64,000 nt of DNA from Rheum nobile (taxonomy: Eukaryota > Streptophyta > Magnoliopsida > Caryophyllales > Polygonaceae). Position numbers and translations under genes: made by a program. This document shows, piece by piece, positions 53,320-64,000 of the stretch; positions within the stretch are counted from its first letter, which is position 1, and every line of letters starts with the position of its first letter. A model generated the notes under the pieces. It saw nothing but the letters and a program-made list of their open reading frames with translations, made no database searches and had not been told where the DNA came from. The stretch lies in the NCBI GenBank assembly GCA_027886185.1, contig WOAB01000211.1, forward strand, positions 5,494,001 to 5,558,000. The letters run 5' to 3'.

Positions 53320-56300
53320 CCCTCTCCCACTTGGCTGTGAATTGTCCCCGATTCACCATCATCGAACTCAGGCGCCACATAAGGCTCCAAGTCTGCAACG
53401 TTGAAGGTCGCGTGGACACCGTAGTCTGGTGGCAGCGCGATCTCGTATGCGTTGTCCCTAATGGCTTTCACAACATGGAAAGGGCCATCACCACGTTGGG
53501 CCAACTTGGATTTGCATTTAGCTGGAAAACGGCATTTGCGAAGGTGCACCCACACCAAGTCTCCTGGGGAAAAAATAACGCGGCGGCGCCCACGGTTGTG
53601 CTGGGTGGCATATTGTTCAGCGTGGCGTTCCAGCTGTGCCCGCGTTCTTTGGTGCAACTCCTGGATCATCGCGGCGCGGTTGGCCGTGCTAGGGTGCTCA
53701 TTATCCTTCAAAGGACGCGGCAGCATGTCCATCGGATTCAGTGAGTTTCTGCCATAGACCACCTCGAACGGCATCAGCTTCATCGCGGAGTGCCTGGACC
53801 TGTTGTAAGAAAACTCAACAATTGCAAGTAAGTCCTCCCAACGCTTTGGGTTGGTTTTGAGTATGGTCCTAAGGAGGGCGCCTAGGGTGCGATTGGTCAC
53901 CTCAGTTTGACCATCAGTTTGGGGGTGGTAGCTAGTGGAATACAAAATTTTGGTGCCCAACTTCCCCCAAAGTGTTCTCCAGAAATTACCCACAAATTTT
54001 GTATCGCGATCACTTACGACAGATCGCGGTATCCCATGTAAACGGACCACGTTGTCAAAGAACAACGCGGCGATCTCACTAGCATTGTGTGTGGTCTTAC
54101 ACGCGATGAAATGGGCCATTTTGGAAAACCTGTCTACAACTACAAAGATGGAATCCTTACCCTTTCGAGATAGAGGCAAACCTGTGATGAAGTCCATGGA
54201 CAAATCTTCCCAAGGGCCTAAGGGAATAGGTAGGGGCGTGTAGAGACCATAGGGGTGGGAGGTGGATTTGGCGCGTTGACACGTGACACAACTGGTGCAA
54301 TAGCGCGTCACCTGGGTGGTCATACGCGGCCAAAAGAAATACTCGCGAAGAGTAGCTAAAGTCTTGGTGACCCCAAAATGACCGCGTCCTTCATGTGCTT
54401 CTTGGATGAGGAGTTTCCTAATTGGGGAGATAGGAATGCACAAACGGCCTGCTTTGTAAAGGTAACCCTCATGGAAGAAGTAGGTGTCGAACTCGCGGTC
54501 CCTAAGGCATTGTTCTACAATGGGTTTAAAGAAAGGATCAAGCAGATATAAATCCTTAATCAATGCGAAGCCAAGAAGTTTGGACTGAAGATGAGTAAGG
54601 AGAACATACCTGCGAGAAAGGGCATCGGCGACCACATTCTCCTTACCTTTTTTATGCACTACAGCGTAAGGAAACGTCTCCATAAATTCCACCTAGTGAG
54701 CATGGCAACGGCTTAGATGAGCTTGACTCTTCAGGTAGCTGATGGCCGCGTGGTCCGAGTGGATAACGAACTCGCGGGGCCACAGATAGTGCTGCCATGT
54801 CTTGAGGACGCAAACTAGCGCGTAGAGCTCCTTGTCGTATGTGGGGTAATTCAAAGTAGCCCCAGTGAGCTTCTCGCTGAAGAACGCGATGGGCCTCTTC
54901 TCTTGGTGGAGCACTCCACCAATCCCCACATTTGACGCGTCACATTCAACTTCAAAGTGCTTGTTGAAGTCGGGGAGTTGTAGCAGTGGCGTGTTGCATA
55001 AGGCTTCTTTCAACGCGTTGTTGTGTGTCTCCTTCCAAATCACCGCGGTGCCTTTCTTTGTGAGTTCATGTAATGGCGCGGCGATGGAGCTGAAGTCACG
55101 AACAAAATGCCTGTAGAAGCCAGCCAAGACAAGGAAGCTTCTAACCATTGTTGGCGTTGTGGGTGTTGGCCAATATCTGATGGCCTTCACTTTCTCCTCA
55201 TCAACGTGGAGTCCCTCCTTGGAGACCACGTAGCCTAGAAAGTTTGTAGTGTCGGATGCAAATCGACACTTGCCAAGGTTGGCATACAGTTGTTCGCGTT
55301 TTAAGCACTCTAACACAAGCCTAAGGTGATGTACATGAGTCTCAAGACTACGCGAATAAACCAGAATGTCATCAAAGTAAACTACAACAAATTTCCCCAA
55401 AAAGTCCCTCAAAACATGGTTCAAGAGCCTCATGAAGGTGCTAGGCGCGTTGGTGAGACTGAAAGGCATGACGAGCCATTCATATAGACCATATTTGGTC
55501 TTAAATGCGGTCTTCCATTCATCACCCTCGTTCATGCGAATCTGGTGATATCCGCTCTTTAAGTCAATCTTGGTGAACAGGGTCGTGCCATACAACTCAT
55601 CGAGCATGTCATCAAGGCGCGGTATGGGGTGCTTGTACTTGACTGTGATCTGATTGATGGCGCGGCAGTCGACACACATTCGCCATGAGCCATCCTTCTT
55701 TGGAACTAGGATCACTGGGACCGCGCAAGGGCTTAGAGATTCCCTTATGTAGCCACGATCCAAGAGTTCTTGGACCTGGCGCTATAGCTCCTTGGTTTCT
55801 TCTGGGCCAGTGCGATAGGCAGCACGATTGGGAAGGGAGGCACCAGGCACCAAGTCAATTTGGTGCTCAATGCCTCGCAAAGGTGGCAGGCCTTAGGGAA
55901 GCTCCTCTAGGGATAGGTCTGTGAACTCCTCGAGCAGCTCAGAGATCGCGCTCGGCAAAGCTTCCTGGATAGGGCTGTCTTGGTGGCAACGCATAGGCAC
56001 TAAGAGGAAACATGGGGCCTTGCCATTCAAGGGGGCAGTGAAGTCGCTTGGCCGCGCCAATAGCAGCTTGTGCTCACAGGTCCCTTTCAACGTCTCGGGT
56101 TTTGACGTGGTCTTTGACCCTTCTTTGGAACGCGTTCTGTCACTTGACGCATTGTCGGTTGTAGCCTCATTGTTATCAGTGGAAGAACGCGTGCTATTGG
56201 GTTTCTGGGTGGTTGACGCCTCAATCGCCTTCTGTCTATCACGCTCAACCTGATCCTGTAAGATCTCATATGGAGACATAGGTAAGAGCGTGACGCGTTT

Positions 56301-58838
56301 CCCGTGGTAAGTAAACACATAAGTGTTTAAATAGCCATCGTGAAGAACGCGCCTGTCAAATTGCCATGGGCTCCCCAACAAAAGATGTGTGGCATCCATG
56401 GTAATGACATCACATAGGACAGAATCTGTATATTGCCCAATGGAAAATGGAATAAGGGATTGACGAGTTACATTGTTACCAAAACTCGATGAAATCCATT
56501 ATAGTCCATATGGTTGTGGATGAGGAGTGATTGGCAGGTTGAAATGAGTGACCACCTTGTCATTAATTATGTTGCAACAACTGCCTCCATCAATGATGAC
56601 GCTCAAGGACGCGGTCTTCACCTTACAACACGTGTGGAATAGATTCTCGCGTTGATCACCAAGAGTGGCTTCCTTCACAGTGAGGAGACGTTGCGTGACA
56701 AGGCTCAGAGTTGTGCCGTCATGCAACGCGTTGGCTTCACAGGTGTAAGGCTCCTCGTCATCTGCAAACCCTTCATCGATGGTATCCAGTGTGGTGTCTT
56801 CTTCCTCAAAAGATTCATAACCCACGGAGATTGTGGAGAAGAGAACTTTCTTGTTGTTTGGGCAATTCCTCATGATATTCCCTCTGCCTCCACACTTGTA
56901 GCATTCGATATCACGCGCGCGTTCCTGGGTTGGTGGTGTACCCTTTGGTGGTGGCGCGCGTGGAACACTGTTGGGTATTGCCGCGGTCTTTCCTTGTCTG
57001 TTGGGATTTGACGCGGTGGTGCCTGGGGGAGGACCACACACATTAGTCGAAGGAATTTGACTAGTTTGAGAGTCGTACCTTCTTCGCCCATAGGGTTAGT
57101 AGGGTCCTTAATGCTTTCGCACTATTTGATTGTGGAGTTGCATTGCCGTGTGCGTGAGCGTGTTGAGGTCCTTGATGGGAAGGATCTCCAATTGGTCTCG
57201 GATGTTGGTATTGAGACCACTCAAAAACTTCGTCCTCATCGTGGAGGGAGCCACGCTAATGGACGCCTTGTAGTACATATCCTCAAGTTGCGAGAAGAAC
57301 TCAAGGGGGGTCTTTGAGCCTTGTTTTTCCATGGCAATGTCTAGGCGTATTTGGTTCTTGTAATCCTGGGGCACGTACTTGAGTGTCATCACAAACTTGA
57401 GCTGGTGCGATTCGGTGAGAGGCACCAAGTTCCTCCGTATGCGATCATCCACGAATCGATGCCACCAAACTCTCGCGGCGCCACGGAAGTGGAATGTGGT
57501 GGCGGCCACGTAGTCCTCTTCTGGGACTTGGCAATAGATCAACGTGTACTTTGTGGCCTGCAACCATTCAAGAAAAAGTGCAGGGTTGTATTCACCAAAA
57601 AAGAATTCAACTTTTACCTTGATGTCGTGGCGATTGAGCCTGGGAGCATTGGCTTGAGGCCTTTGTTGCAAACGCGGTGCTGGGATGTCCAAGGGGGCAT
57701 ACGCGTGGCCTTGGGCCGGTGGAAAGTGGGCATGCCTTTGCTGTTGCCTTCGCGCGCCAAAATTGTTGCGTTCATTGCCAAACGGGGCCTGTTGCTCCGT
57801 CTCCTGGGCGCGTCAGCTTTGGTGGTGTCCTTGTGGGGCCGCGTCACGGCGAACATCATAAGGCATGTCATGCTTTCTCTCCATGTTATCACGCCTGTGG
57901 AAGGACGCATTGGCCATGTTTGCGCCTTGGTTGAGCCTAGCTGAGGGGATCCAATCGGCTGGCCTGTCTTGCAACTCCATAGGGTCGTCGAGTGATAGAT
58001 GGAAATTTCCGGGATTGATCATCCCTGAGTCCTCCATCTCTTCATCATCAAACTACTCGAACTCGTCTTGGTGGAGAGGAGTGTGGGAGAAGTAGCCATC
58101 TGAGCCATAGTGAGGCGTCCGCGTACTTTGGTGGACCAGATGGTCCTCCACGTTGAATGGGACTGGGGTGGGAGCATGGCGACGTTGACGCGGCACTGCG
58201 TCTTGGGCGCGATTGGATCATCGCGGCCGACCTTCGTCGCGTTCATCTCGTCTGGCTCTGCCGGCCAGTGGTGTAGAGGCAATCTCGCATTGGTGTCTGG
58301 TTCCTCTGACTTCGTACCTGTCATTGAAGTCATAAGGTTCAGAATACTCACCATGGGAAACCTCTTCGCGGTCGGAGTCGGTCTCATCGCGGACTGGTGT
58401 CGCTTGTGGTGCATAGCGGTCGCGATGCGAGACGTAGCCTTGGCGGCTTTCTATCACGGATTGGATCCGTTGAAGACGCGGTTGCAAGTTGGAGGATCAG
58501 GGCATCAATCCTTTGCCCTTGTCGATGCGTTGTTTGCTTGGCCCGACTTCTGTTTGTCGCGGTGCGACTAGAGGATCCACAGGTATTTGCAAAGTTGGTA
58601 TTGGTTGTACCATCGCAGCGCGTTCCTTTGCCTGGAATTCGGCTAGTTGGCACCGAAGGGCTTGGATCTCGCGTTGTTCCTCAGAGAGCTCCAGAATGGG
58701 TTCTTGTGGAGGAGTGTCGAGTAGCACCACTTCATGTTGGGCGAGCTGTTGTTGTTGTGGGGGATGATTGTTGCCGTCTCCTTGAACATTACCACCAGTG
58801 GGTGCCATAAGGCTACCTATAACAATATGTCCATCCAT
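53088..58838 (-). pseudogene. CRM-C gag-pol polyprotein, broken by in-frame stops
   Basis: ATG 58838 (MDGHIVIG) aligns with CRM-A's start. Order: low-complexity N-terminus with a Gln/Glu-rich helical segment (LSEEQREIQALRCQLAEF); gag core (RGAARVWWHRF, about 57470); knuckle CYKCGGRGNIMRNC (about 56865-56905, where the usual His is Asn); protease VIIDGGSCCNII (about 56590); RT with YFDDILVYS (about 55365); RNase H; integrase with HH-CC finger, MDFITGLP, SDRDTKF and HPQTDGQTEV; GPF-type module; C-terminal GPITRARAKAM. Stops: 58497, 58218, 58046, 57813, 57108, 57096, 56499, 55893, 55782 and 54693 approximately. Those at 56499, 55893 and 55782 sit where CRM-A has Gln, and 54693 where CRM-B has Trp. 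Confidence 0.92.
53320..53331 (-). other. CRM-C polypurine tract, inside the pol frame
   Basis: The minus strand reads AGTGGGAGAGGG, identical to the tract of CRM-A, directly before the 3' LTR and within the coding frame. Confidence 0.8.
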
Positions 58839-59638
58839 CGCGAGTAAAAATGCACAAAAGACAATATAAAACCAATGAACAAGTAAGCACTCAGCAAGTA
58901 GCAATTGTTCACGTAGGATAGCGCGTTCTTTTGGCCTTGAGGGCGGCTAGTAGGCAAGCAAAGCAAGTGTGATATGCAAGCACAAACGCAACGAAACCAA
59001 AAGAAAGAAGTCTTAACCTCTTGCGTAAAGAACGCGTACACACAAGACACACTTACACGCGTGACACTAGACGGTGGAGAGGTGAAGAAGATGAGTCTAG
59101 CCGTTGAGGGGAGAAGGTTGCCTTATTTTGGCTTTACTTCTCTTGTTTCTGAAAGTCGCGTTTTTTTTTTATATGCGACTTGTTTTTTTTTTTTTTTTAA
59201 ATTCAAATCCGAGATCTTAGTCTTAAATGAAGATCGGATAAGAATTAAATAAAATAAAATAAAAATAAACGGCTAAGTAACTTAAGGAAAGAAATCGCGA
59301 GATTTACGCGATAGGAGAGAGAAAGTGTAATGCAGATTTATGATGGTCATACAAGCAAATATGGCAAGATATGAATGCGAGATTCACGCGATCAATTAAG
59401 GCAATTTTCGAATTAATTACGCAGATTTCATGCAAACAAATCACACAATTTTCGCTAGGTGATCAAACAATTATCGGCCAAGAGATTCTCTTGTAGAACC
59501 CGATGGGACAAGCATGTGTATGAGAGAGAAAAAATTTCAGTGATTATGGCGGAAGCAAGGATGATGGGGAAGAAAAAATTTCGTGAACAATTGAAAACTT
59601 GATAAGCGACTTACAAGATCAAAGGCTCTGATGCCAGT
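58839..59638 (-). other. CRM-C untranslated leader and PBS
   Basis: AT-rich leader with long T/A tracts near 59161-59200. At 59624-59636 the minus strand reads TGGCATCAGAGCC, an initiator-Met PBS with one mismatch. Confidence 0.8.
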
Positions 59639-60334
59639 TGATGCGTTCCTACTAGTGATGAAGCATCTCTGATCTTGTTTGGGAAGTCGCACGATGTTGA
59701 AAGGAATGGAACACGGTGTTTGGAGGCTGGCGCGTGAGGGAGAATGACTCGAAAGAGATCGAGCACTTGGCCGTAGCGTCGGCAGCGGAGGATAGGGACT
59801 CGATAGATCGAGTGAGTGTCGTAGCATCGACGGCGGAGTGAAAGAGATGAGAAGTCAGAGAGGTGTTTGACGTTCGATCAAAGGGGAGGAGGCAAATGGC
59901 TCTCAATACTCAGGCTTTGATTAAAAATGAACGTAACCTAATACAGAAGAACGAGTTGTACTTTTATGCTAGGTCGCGGGACTCGGATGGGCCGAGTCTC
60001 GATTAGTGGGCCGGCCCATGCGACACGCGTGGAACACACGCCCCAAAAAGAAATAAAAACAATAATGTCTCAAGAGATTACATGCAGTTCAAAAGAACGC
60101 GTTCATTGGATGGTTGAGAGAAGACAGACAGAGAACGCGTTCTCTGGGCTTGGTTGAAGACGCTTCAAAGAGAACGTGGTCTCTTGTGTGCCTTGGCTGG
60201 CGACGACGCGAGCAACCAAGGATTGCGTCGCGTTGGCGATGGCTTTAGCGCATGCTCTTGTGATTGGCCCTTCTGAGCGAATGCTCATAGCTTCTTCTTC
60301 CTCTGTGGCATTCATGGTGGGCAGGGGCGCATCA
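59639..60334 (-). repeat. CRM-C 5' LTR
   Basis: TGATGCG at 59639 to GCGCATCA at 60334. The open frame at its right end is the LTR copy of the pol 3' end. Confidence 0.92.
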
Positions 60335-61889
60335 CAAATTGGGTTTTTTGCATGTAAAACGAGAATATGTCCTGACTTAAGCACCATGTTGCTTGAAAAC
60401 ATCTTGGAAATTGTCATCACAAGTTTGTAAACATCCTGAAAACACGAGCTTCCAAATTAAAATACAATTACCACATGTCTTCCTTGCCGAATGGTTCCCA
60501 ACAAACTTAATGTCTTTAAACAAATGTCTTTAAACATCATCCCAACGACATCTAAAAATACTATGAGCCATTTGATTTATGTGTCCATCTACGAATTTGT
60601 CGGACGCAAGATCCATGTTTGTCATGCCAAGCATCAACAACTCAATGTGCTTCAAGGTGTAGACCCCACAATCTCCTCTACAAGATGTACAAAAGCAGTT
60701 AGAATGTATATCAATTGTAGTTTGATAAGGATTTATCATTGCATTAATACACATATACTTACCCGCGCTTGTTCTGCTTAATGTTATCACGACGAGACAC
60801 CGACATTGGCTTGTCCAATAATGGTTCACATCTCTTTGCCAGTGGCTCGTACATCTTGACATATCTTTGAACAGTTTAAATGACGGGTTGGATCATCTCG
60901 AAAATGTCCTTGTCTGAGTACAGATCCACATTGCAGTCATACACCATCACACCCCAGTCGCATAGTTCAATTTCTAAGGCAAACCATGGGGACTCTGTGA
61001 TGTTGAATGGCACATATATGCGTTCCGCATCATCCCGACTCTTGCCATAATCAGTCGGACATGCACCCATCATGTATTTAATCACTGCATCCTCACCTTT
61101 ACATGGAAAGTCCTTTTGGAAGCGATTGAACTCAGAGGTGACCAAGGTTTGCCAAAATGTGTCAAGCACAACCACCTTCGAAAACCGCTCTGGATCCTCT
61201 GAAATCCTTTGACGATAAAGGAACATCATTTGCTCTAGATGTTGTAATGGTGCAACAATGTTAATGTATCCACTGAAAACGATGTTACAAATGCATAATA
61301 TTTTGAAAGGATGCATTGGAATATTACCTCACTGACTAACCAGTCCTTTGGGGGAAACAATTTCTCAAAGAACTTCTTATCCAATGCTTGCCCACTCGGT
61401 CCAATTCGGGGTTCAATATTGCATGATGATACATATTCATATGAATAATAAACAAGGCAATATATCAGTTTGTCAATCCATAAGGAATCATTTTAGTACA
61501 TATACAAGCAATATATAAGTTTGTCAGTCCATAAGGAATCATTTTCCGGTCATATTACTAACAGTCAGGCCATATAACATTTTGACATTCAATTCATTAT
61601 TAAGTTGAGTAGAATGGTTAAGTCACTAACCTCTCACTTTGCATCCACTTTACCAGGTCTGTCATCCCTTCCACCTTGCTATTTTTGGTAATCTTTTTCA
61701 CCAATTTCTGCTCATCCATATTACGGAAGGGTGATTTTGCCGCCGCACCAAGCTCGCGAATGTGACTTGGATATTTCTTTTTCTGCACTTGGTGACCCTT
61801 CCTTGGTATCCCTTTCCTCGGCACATTCCCTTCCTTGGTCTCCCCTTTATCATCCCCCACGTCATCACAATCAGCATGTGATACCTTCT

Positions 61890-62240
61890 CACCTTGTCAT
61901 TCAGTCCCAGCCTTAACACCTCCCTCATCAACTTTGGTTCCTCCCTCCATAACATCTCCATTTTATTCCTCCATAACTCCTTCATCAACCTTGTTGAGTC
62001 CCTCCACATCTCCCTTTGGTTCCTCCACAACTTGGTCATCAACCTTGGTCCCTCCCTCCACATCTTCTCCCTTTGCTACCTCATCGACCTCCACACCTCC
62101 GTCATCAATCTTGCTTCCTCCCTCCAAAACATCTTTCTTTGGTTCCTCCACAATTCCGTCATCAACCTTGCTGAGTCCCTCCACAACTCCGTCATGCACA
62201 CCCTCATCAGACACTGCTTTTTTTGCCACCTCATCTTATG
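61890..62240 (-). repeat. In-frame repeats in the Ulp1-type gene
   Basis: Imperfect units of about 30-40 bp encode variations of KVDDGIVEEPKKDV/EGG on the minus strand. Units such as EGGSKIDDGGVE, EGGTKVDDQVVE and EGLNKVDEGVME follow one another. Several other frames stay open only because of this periodicity. Confidence 0.7.
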
Positions 62241-62589
62241 TTGCCACCACAGTCTCATCATTAACCAACTCTTCATTAACCAATTCCTTGATGAGTCCCT
62301 CCTCATCTTATGGTGTTGCCTCATTAACCAACTCCTCATTTGCCTCATTTACCCCTCTTCAGTTGTTAGCCCCCGTAGTATTGTAGCCGTCTAGATAAGA
62401 ACTGACAGTGAATCTGTTGCATCTCCTTGAACTTCTTGCTCATTTACCATTGCAACATCTTCACCCGCCTCTTCCTAACAACCTACATTATATGCAGCAT
62501 AAGCATATGGGGGCGATCCAACCTTCTTCACCTCCCATTGTCCACCAGTTAACACAATTGCACCATCATCTTGCTCTCTATCCATTATC

Positions 62590-62830
62590 TCCTGAAACGA
62601 TGATATATGGTTTGAAATAAGCAAATATTTTTTTAAATGTGCATATATGGACTGGAATGTGCATATATGGACTTAACTGTGCATATATGGATTGAACTGT
62701 CTCCTGAAACGATAATATATGGTCTGAAATAAGCAAATATTGTTTGAAATGTGTACAAATAGACTGAAATGTGTATATATGGACTGAACTGTGCATATAT
62801 AAACTAAAAAAGTTGGGCATACCTCATCAG
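62590..62830. repeat. Short tandem repeats of a 17-20-bp unit
   Basis: GTGCATATATGGACTGAAAT-like units recur about ten times in two blocks separated by CTCCTGAAACGAT. They lie in what is probably an intron of the Ulp1-type gene. Confidence 0.7.
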
Positions 62831-64000
62831 ACTATCCATGTTTGGACTCATTCCCTTCAGACTCATTCTCTTCGTCATCTTCAGACTCTGACTTTTCCTC
62901 TTCTTCATCTTCATGCTCTGACTCATCACTCTGATCTGTTGACTTCACCTCCCTCATGCTCTTCTGGTGTTGTGTAATGTTGGGTTCATCATCACATTTA
63001 ACCTCCCTAGACTCTGGCTCCTGGTGTTCTCTAATGTCTTGATCACTTTCATCACTGGATGAAGAGGCCACTGTTATGCATCGTTTCAAGCAATTCATTC
63101 GAATAACACATCAATTGCCTTTGGTCCAAACCCTCAATGTTTCCAGCTTGCCCTCCCTTACCAACTCCCTTGTCCTTTTTACCAGCCCTTTTTCTTCTTG
63201 GCTTGAGCTGCTTAACAATCTGATCCAAGGATTTGTGTCCTTCCTCCTCCGGGAAGTAACAACTTTCTCCCAAGTTCTCTCCGTCCTCCTCAACAAAGAT
63301 TTGTTTAGCTGCGAAAGTCCCCTCTAGGGCATCAGAAATCAAATCCAAGCTTGGCCTACTAGTTTTAAGTCACCTCACACCTCGGGGCCGCACAACTTTA
63401 TTCAGCTTTTGGGCAAACATTCTGTTAATATGGGGCACTGCCTCATACAACCATACCTGAAACAAACAGAATTAGAAATAAACCACAATTATGACCAGAG
63501 GCATTAACCTTTTTCAATTTTACATATTCAACTACTAACACATTACCAGCTGAAACACCATCGGGAAACCCCTTATGGTGTATCCTGCTCTGGCATTGTC
63601 TGAACGTGCAAGTGTAGCCTTAACTGACTCTATTCTTGTGTCCAAAGCAGAAGCCAGACTTTGATGGAGGTCAATATATGCACTCCTACCCCATGGGGAA
63701 TTATTGAAACAATCCAAGTCTTGGGTCAATTTCACATGTAGGGGTCTGACCTTCCTCTTCTTATCACCCCCTAGTACAACACCCTCAAGAATTAACAACA
63801 AGGCCATCTTTAGCTTGAATACATTTTCCTCCCGATACGATAAGAACTTGGTTAAAAGGTTAGCAATGGTAATACTCCTCACACCAAAAAAATCAAAGAC
63901 TGCCTTCTTATCCTCCACAGTGTCCTCCTCATCGGGCATCCCACAATTCAGTCCTGTTATTAGCCTAAACCCCTCTATTGAAAACCTACATGGTTGTCCA

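Larger units (their letters stand above)
52624..60334 (-). mobile_element. CRM-C: CRM-like chromovirus inserted in the MULE locus
   Basis: 696-bp LTRs at 52624-53319 and 59639-60334 start TGATGC and end GCATCA. The flanks CAAAC (52619-52623) and CAAAT (60335-60339) form a 5-bp duplication with one mismatch. About 23 differences separate the LTRs. One gag-pol frame of 1917 codons (58838-53088) has at least nine in-frame stops but no net frameshift. Protein and LTR blocks make it a relative of CRM-A. Confidence 0.93.
60530..63999 (-). pseudogene. DUF1985/Ulp1-type cysteine protease gene of MULE origin (runs off the right edge)
   Basis: Starting outside the window, the minus strand reads RFSIEGFRLITGL, then MPDEED..., LALLLILEGVVLGG and PWGRSAYIDLHQSL (63999-63543), the DUF1985 domain. 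Spliced on at about 63460 comes VWLYEAVPHINRMF, then a basic/acidic region (PRRKRAGKK; SEDDEENESEG to 62832) and a Glu/Asp/Val-rich repeat region (62240-61890). The C48 (SUMO-protease-like) domain has PPKDWLVSE (about 61340), ALEIELCDWGVMVYDC (about 60985-60930) and RGDCGVYTLKHIELL, with the catalytic Cys codon at 60668-60670. The residue before Trp at the usual His-Trp site is Pro, and stops lie at about 63373 and 60876. Such DUF1985-Ulp1 genes are known as MULE cargo (Kaonashi type). Confidence 0.8.

Noticed and set aside
57351..57944. 197-codon + strand frame
   Set aside because: Antisense to CRM-C gag; no domain and no start context.
61835..62394. Pro/Ser/Thr-rich + strand frames of up to 183 codons
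   Set aside because: They arise from the tandem repeats of the minus-strand Ulp1-type gene; three frames are open at once, as expected of repeats in multiples of three.

Overview
This window looks like repeat-dominated nuclear DNA of a flowering plant, probably a eudicot, although the species cannot be read from it. The evidence is nested Ty1/copia and CRM-like Ty3/gypsy retrotransposons primed by initiator-Met tRNA, a Mutator-like element with a Ulp1-type gene, Helitron termini, a hAT-type MITE, and a fragment of a homogentisate phytyltransferase (tocopherol pathway) gene with plant-type introns. I see no intact host gene, rRNA gene, functional tRNA gene or CRISPR array. Almost every coding region carries stops or frameshifts.

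Layout, left to right. 1-1322: a 36-bp minisatellite split by a solo LTR (145-857, target duplication GGGGA), then an array of about 82-bp GC-rich palindromic repeats. 2267-17205: a Tork-like copia element (COPIA-1, + strand, duplication CAAAC). A CRM-like gypsy element (CRM-A, minus, 5581-15099) sits in its RT region, and one LTR of CRM-A is split by a 1.39-kb solo LTR (12999-14389), so three insertion levels are readable. 17861-18449: a hAT-type MITE carrying a tRNA-like segment. 18681-31097: a short-LTR copia element (COPIA-2, minus, duplication AAAGG, LTR ends TA..TA) with a second CRM element (CRM-B, 22928-30589, duplication GGGTG) in its gag gene; CRM-B keeps an open 890-codon RT-RNase H-integrase frame.

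31098-34873 is mostly unidentified AT-rich DNA. 34874-41166 is bounded by Helitron-type ends and holds the C-terminal half of a Helitron helicase (minus) and, on the + strand, the last five exons of a homogentisate phytyltransferase-like gene. One of these exons is split by a very young gag-only LTR element (37701-39341, duplication GTTTG). From 42329 to the right edge the sequence looks like one large Mutator-like locus: a mudrA-type transposase pseudogene (42900-45869, +), duplicated non-coding blocks with tRNA-like repeats, a 1603-bp tandem duplication, and a minus-strand DUF1985/Ulp1-type gene running off the right edge. A third CRM element (CRM-C, 52624-60334) interrupts it.

Three CRM-clade elements in 64 kb suggest a centromeric or pericentromeric position; this is inference from the family's known targeting. 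The nesting order agrees with LTR divergence counted by eye: COPIA-2 8/243 differences, CRM-B inside it about 10/906, CRM-C about 23/696, and the gag-only element 1 substitution and 1 indel in about 304. Stops in CRM-A and CRM-C lie in one unbroken frame and many are TAG/TAA at positions where related copies have Gln or Trp, which fits deamination of methylated cytosines.
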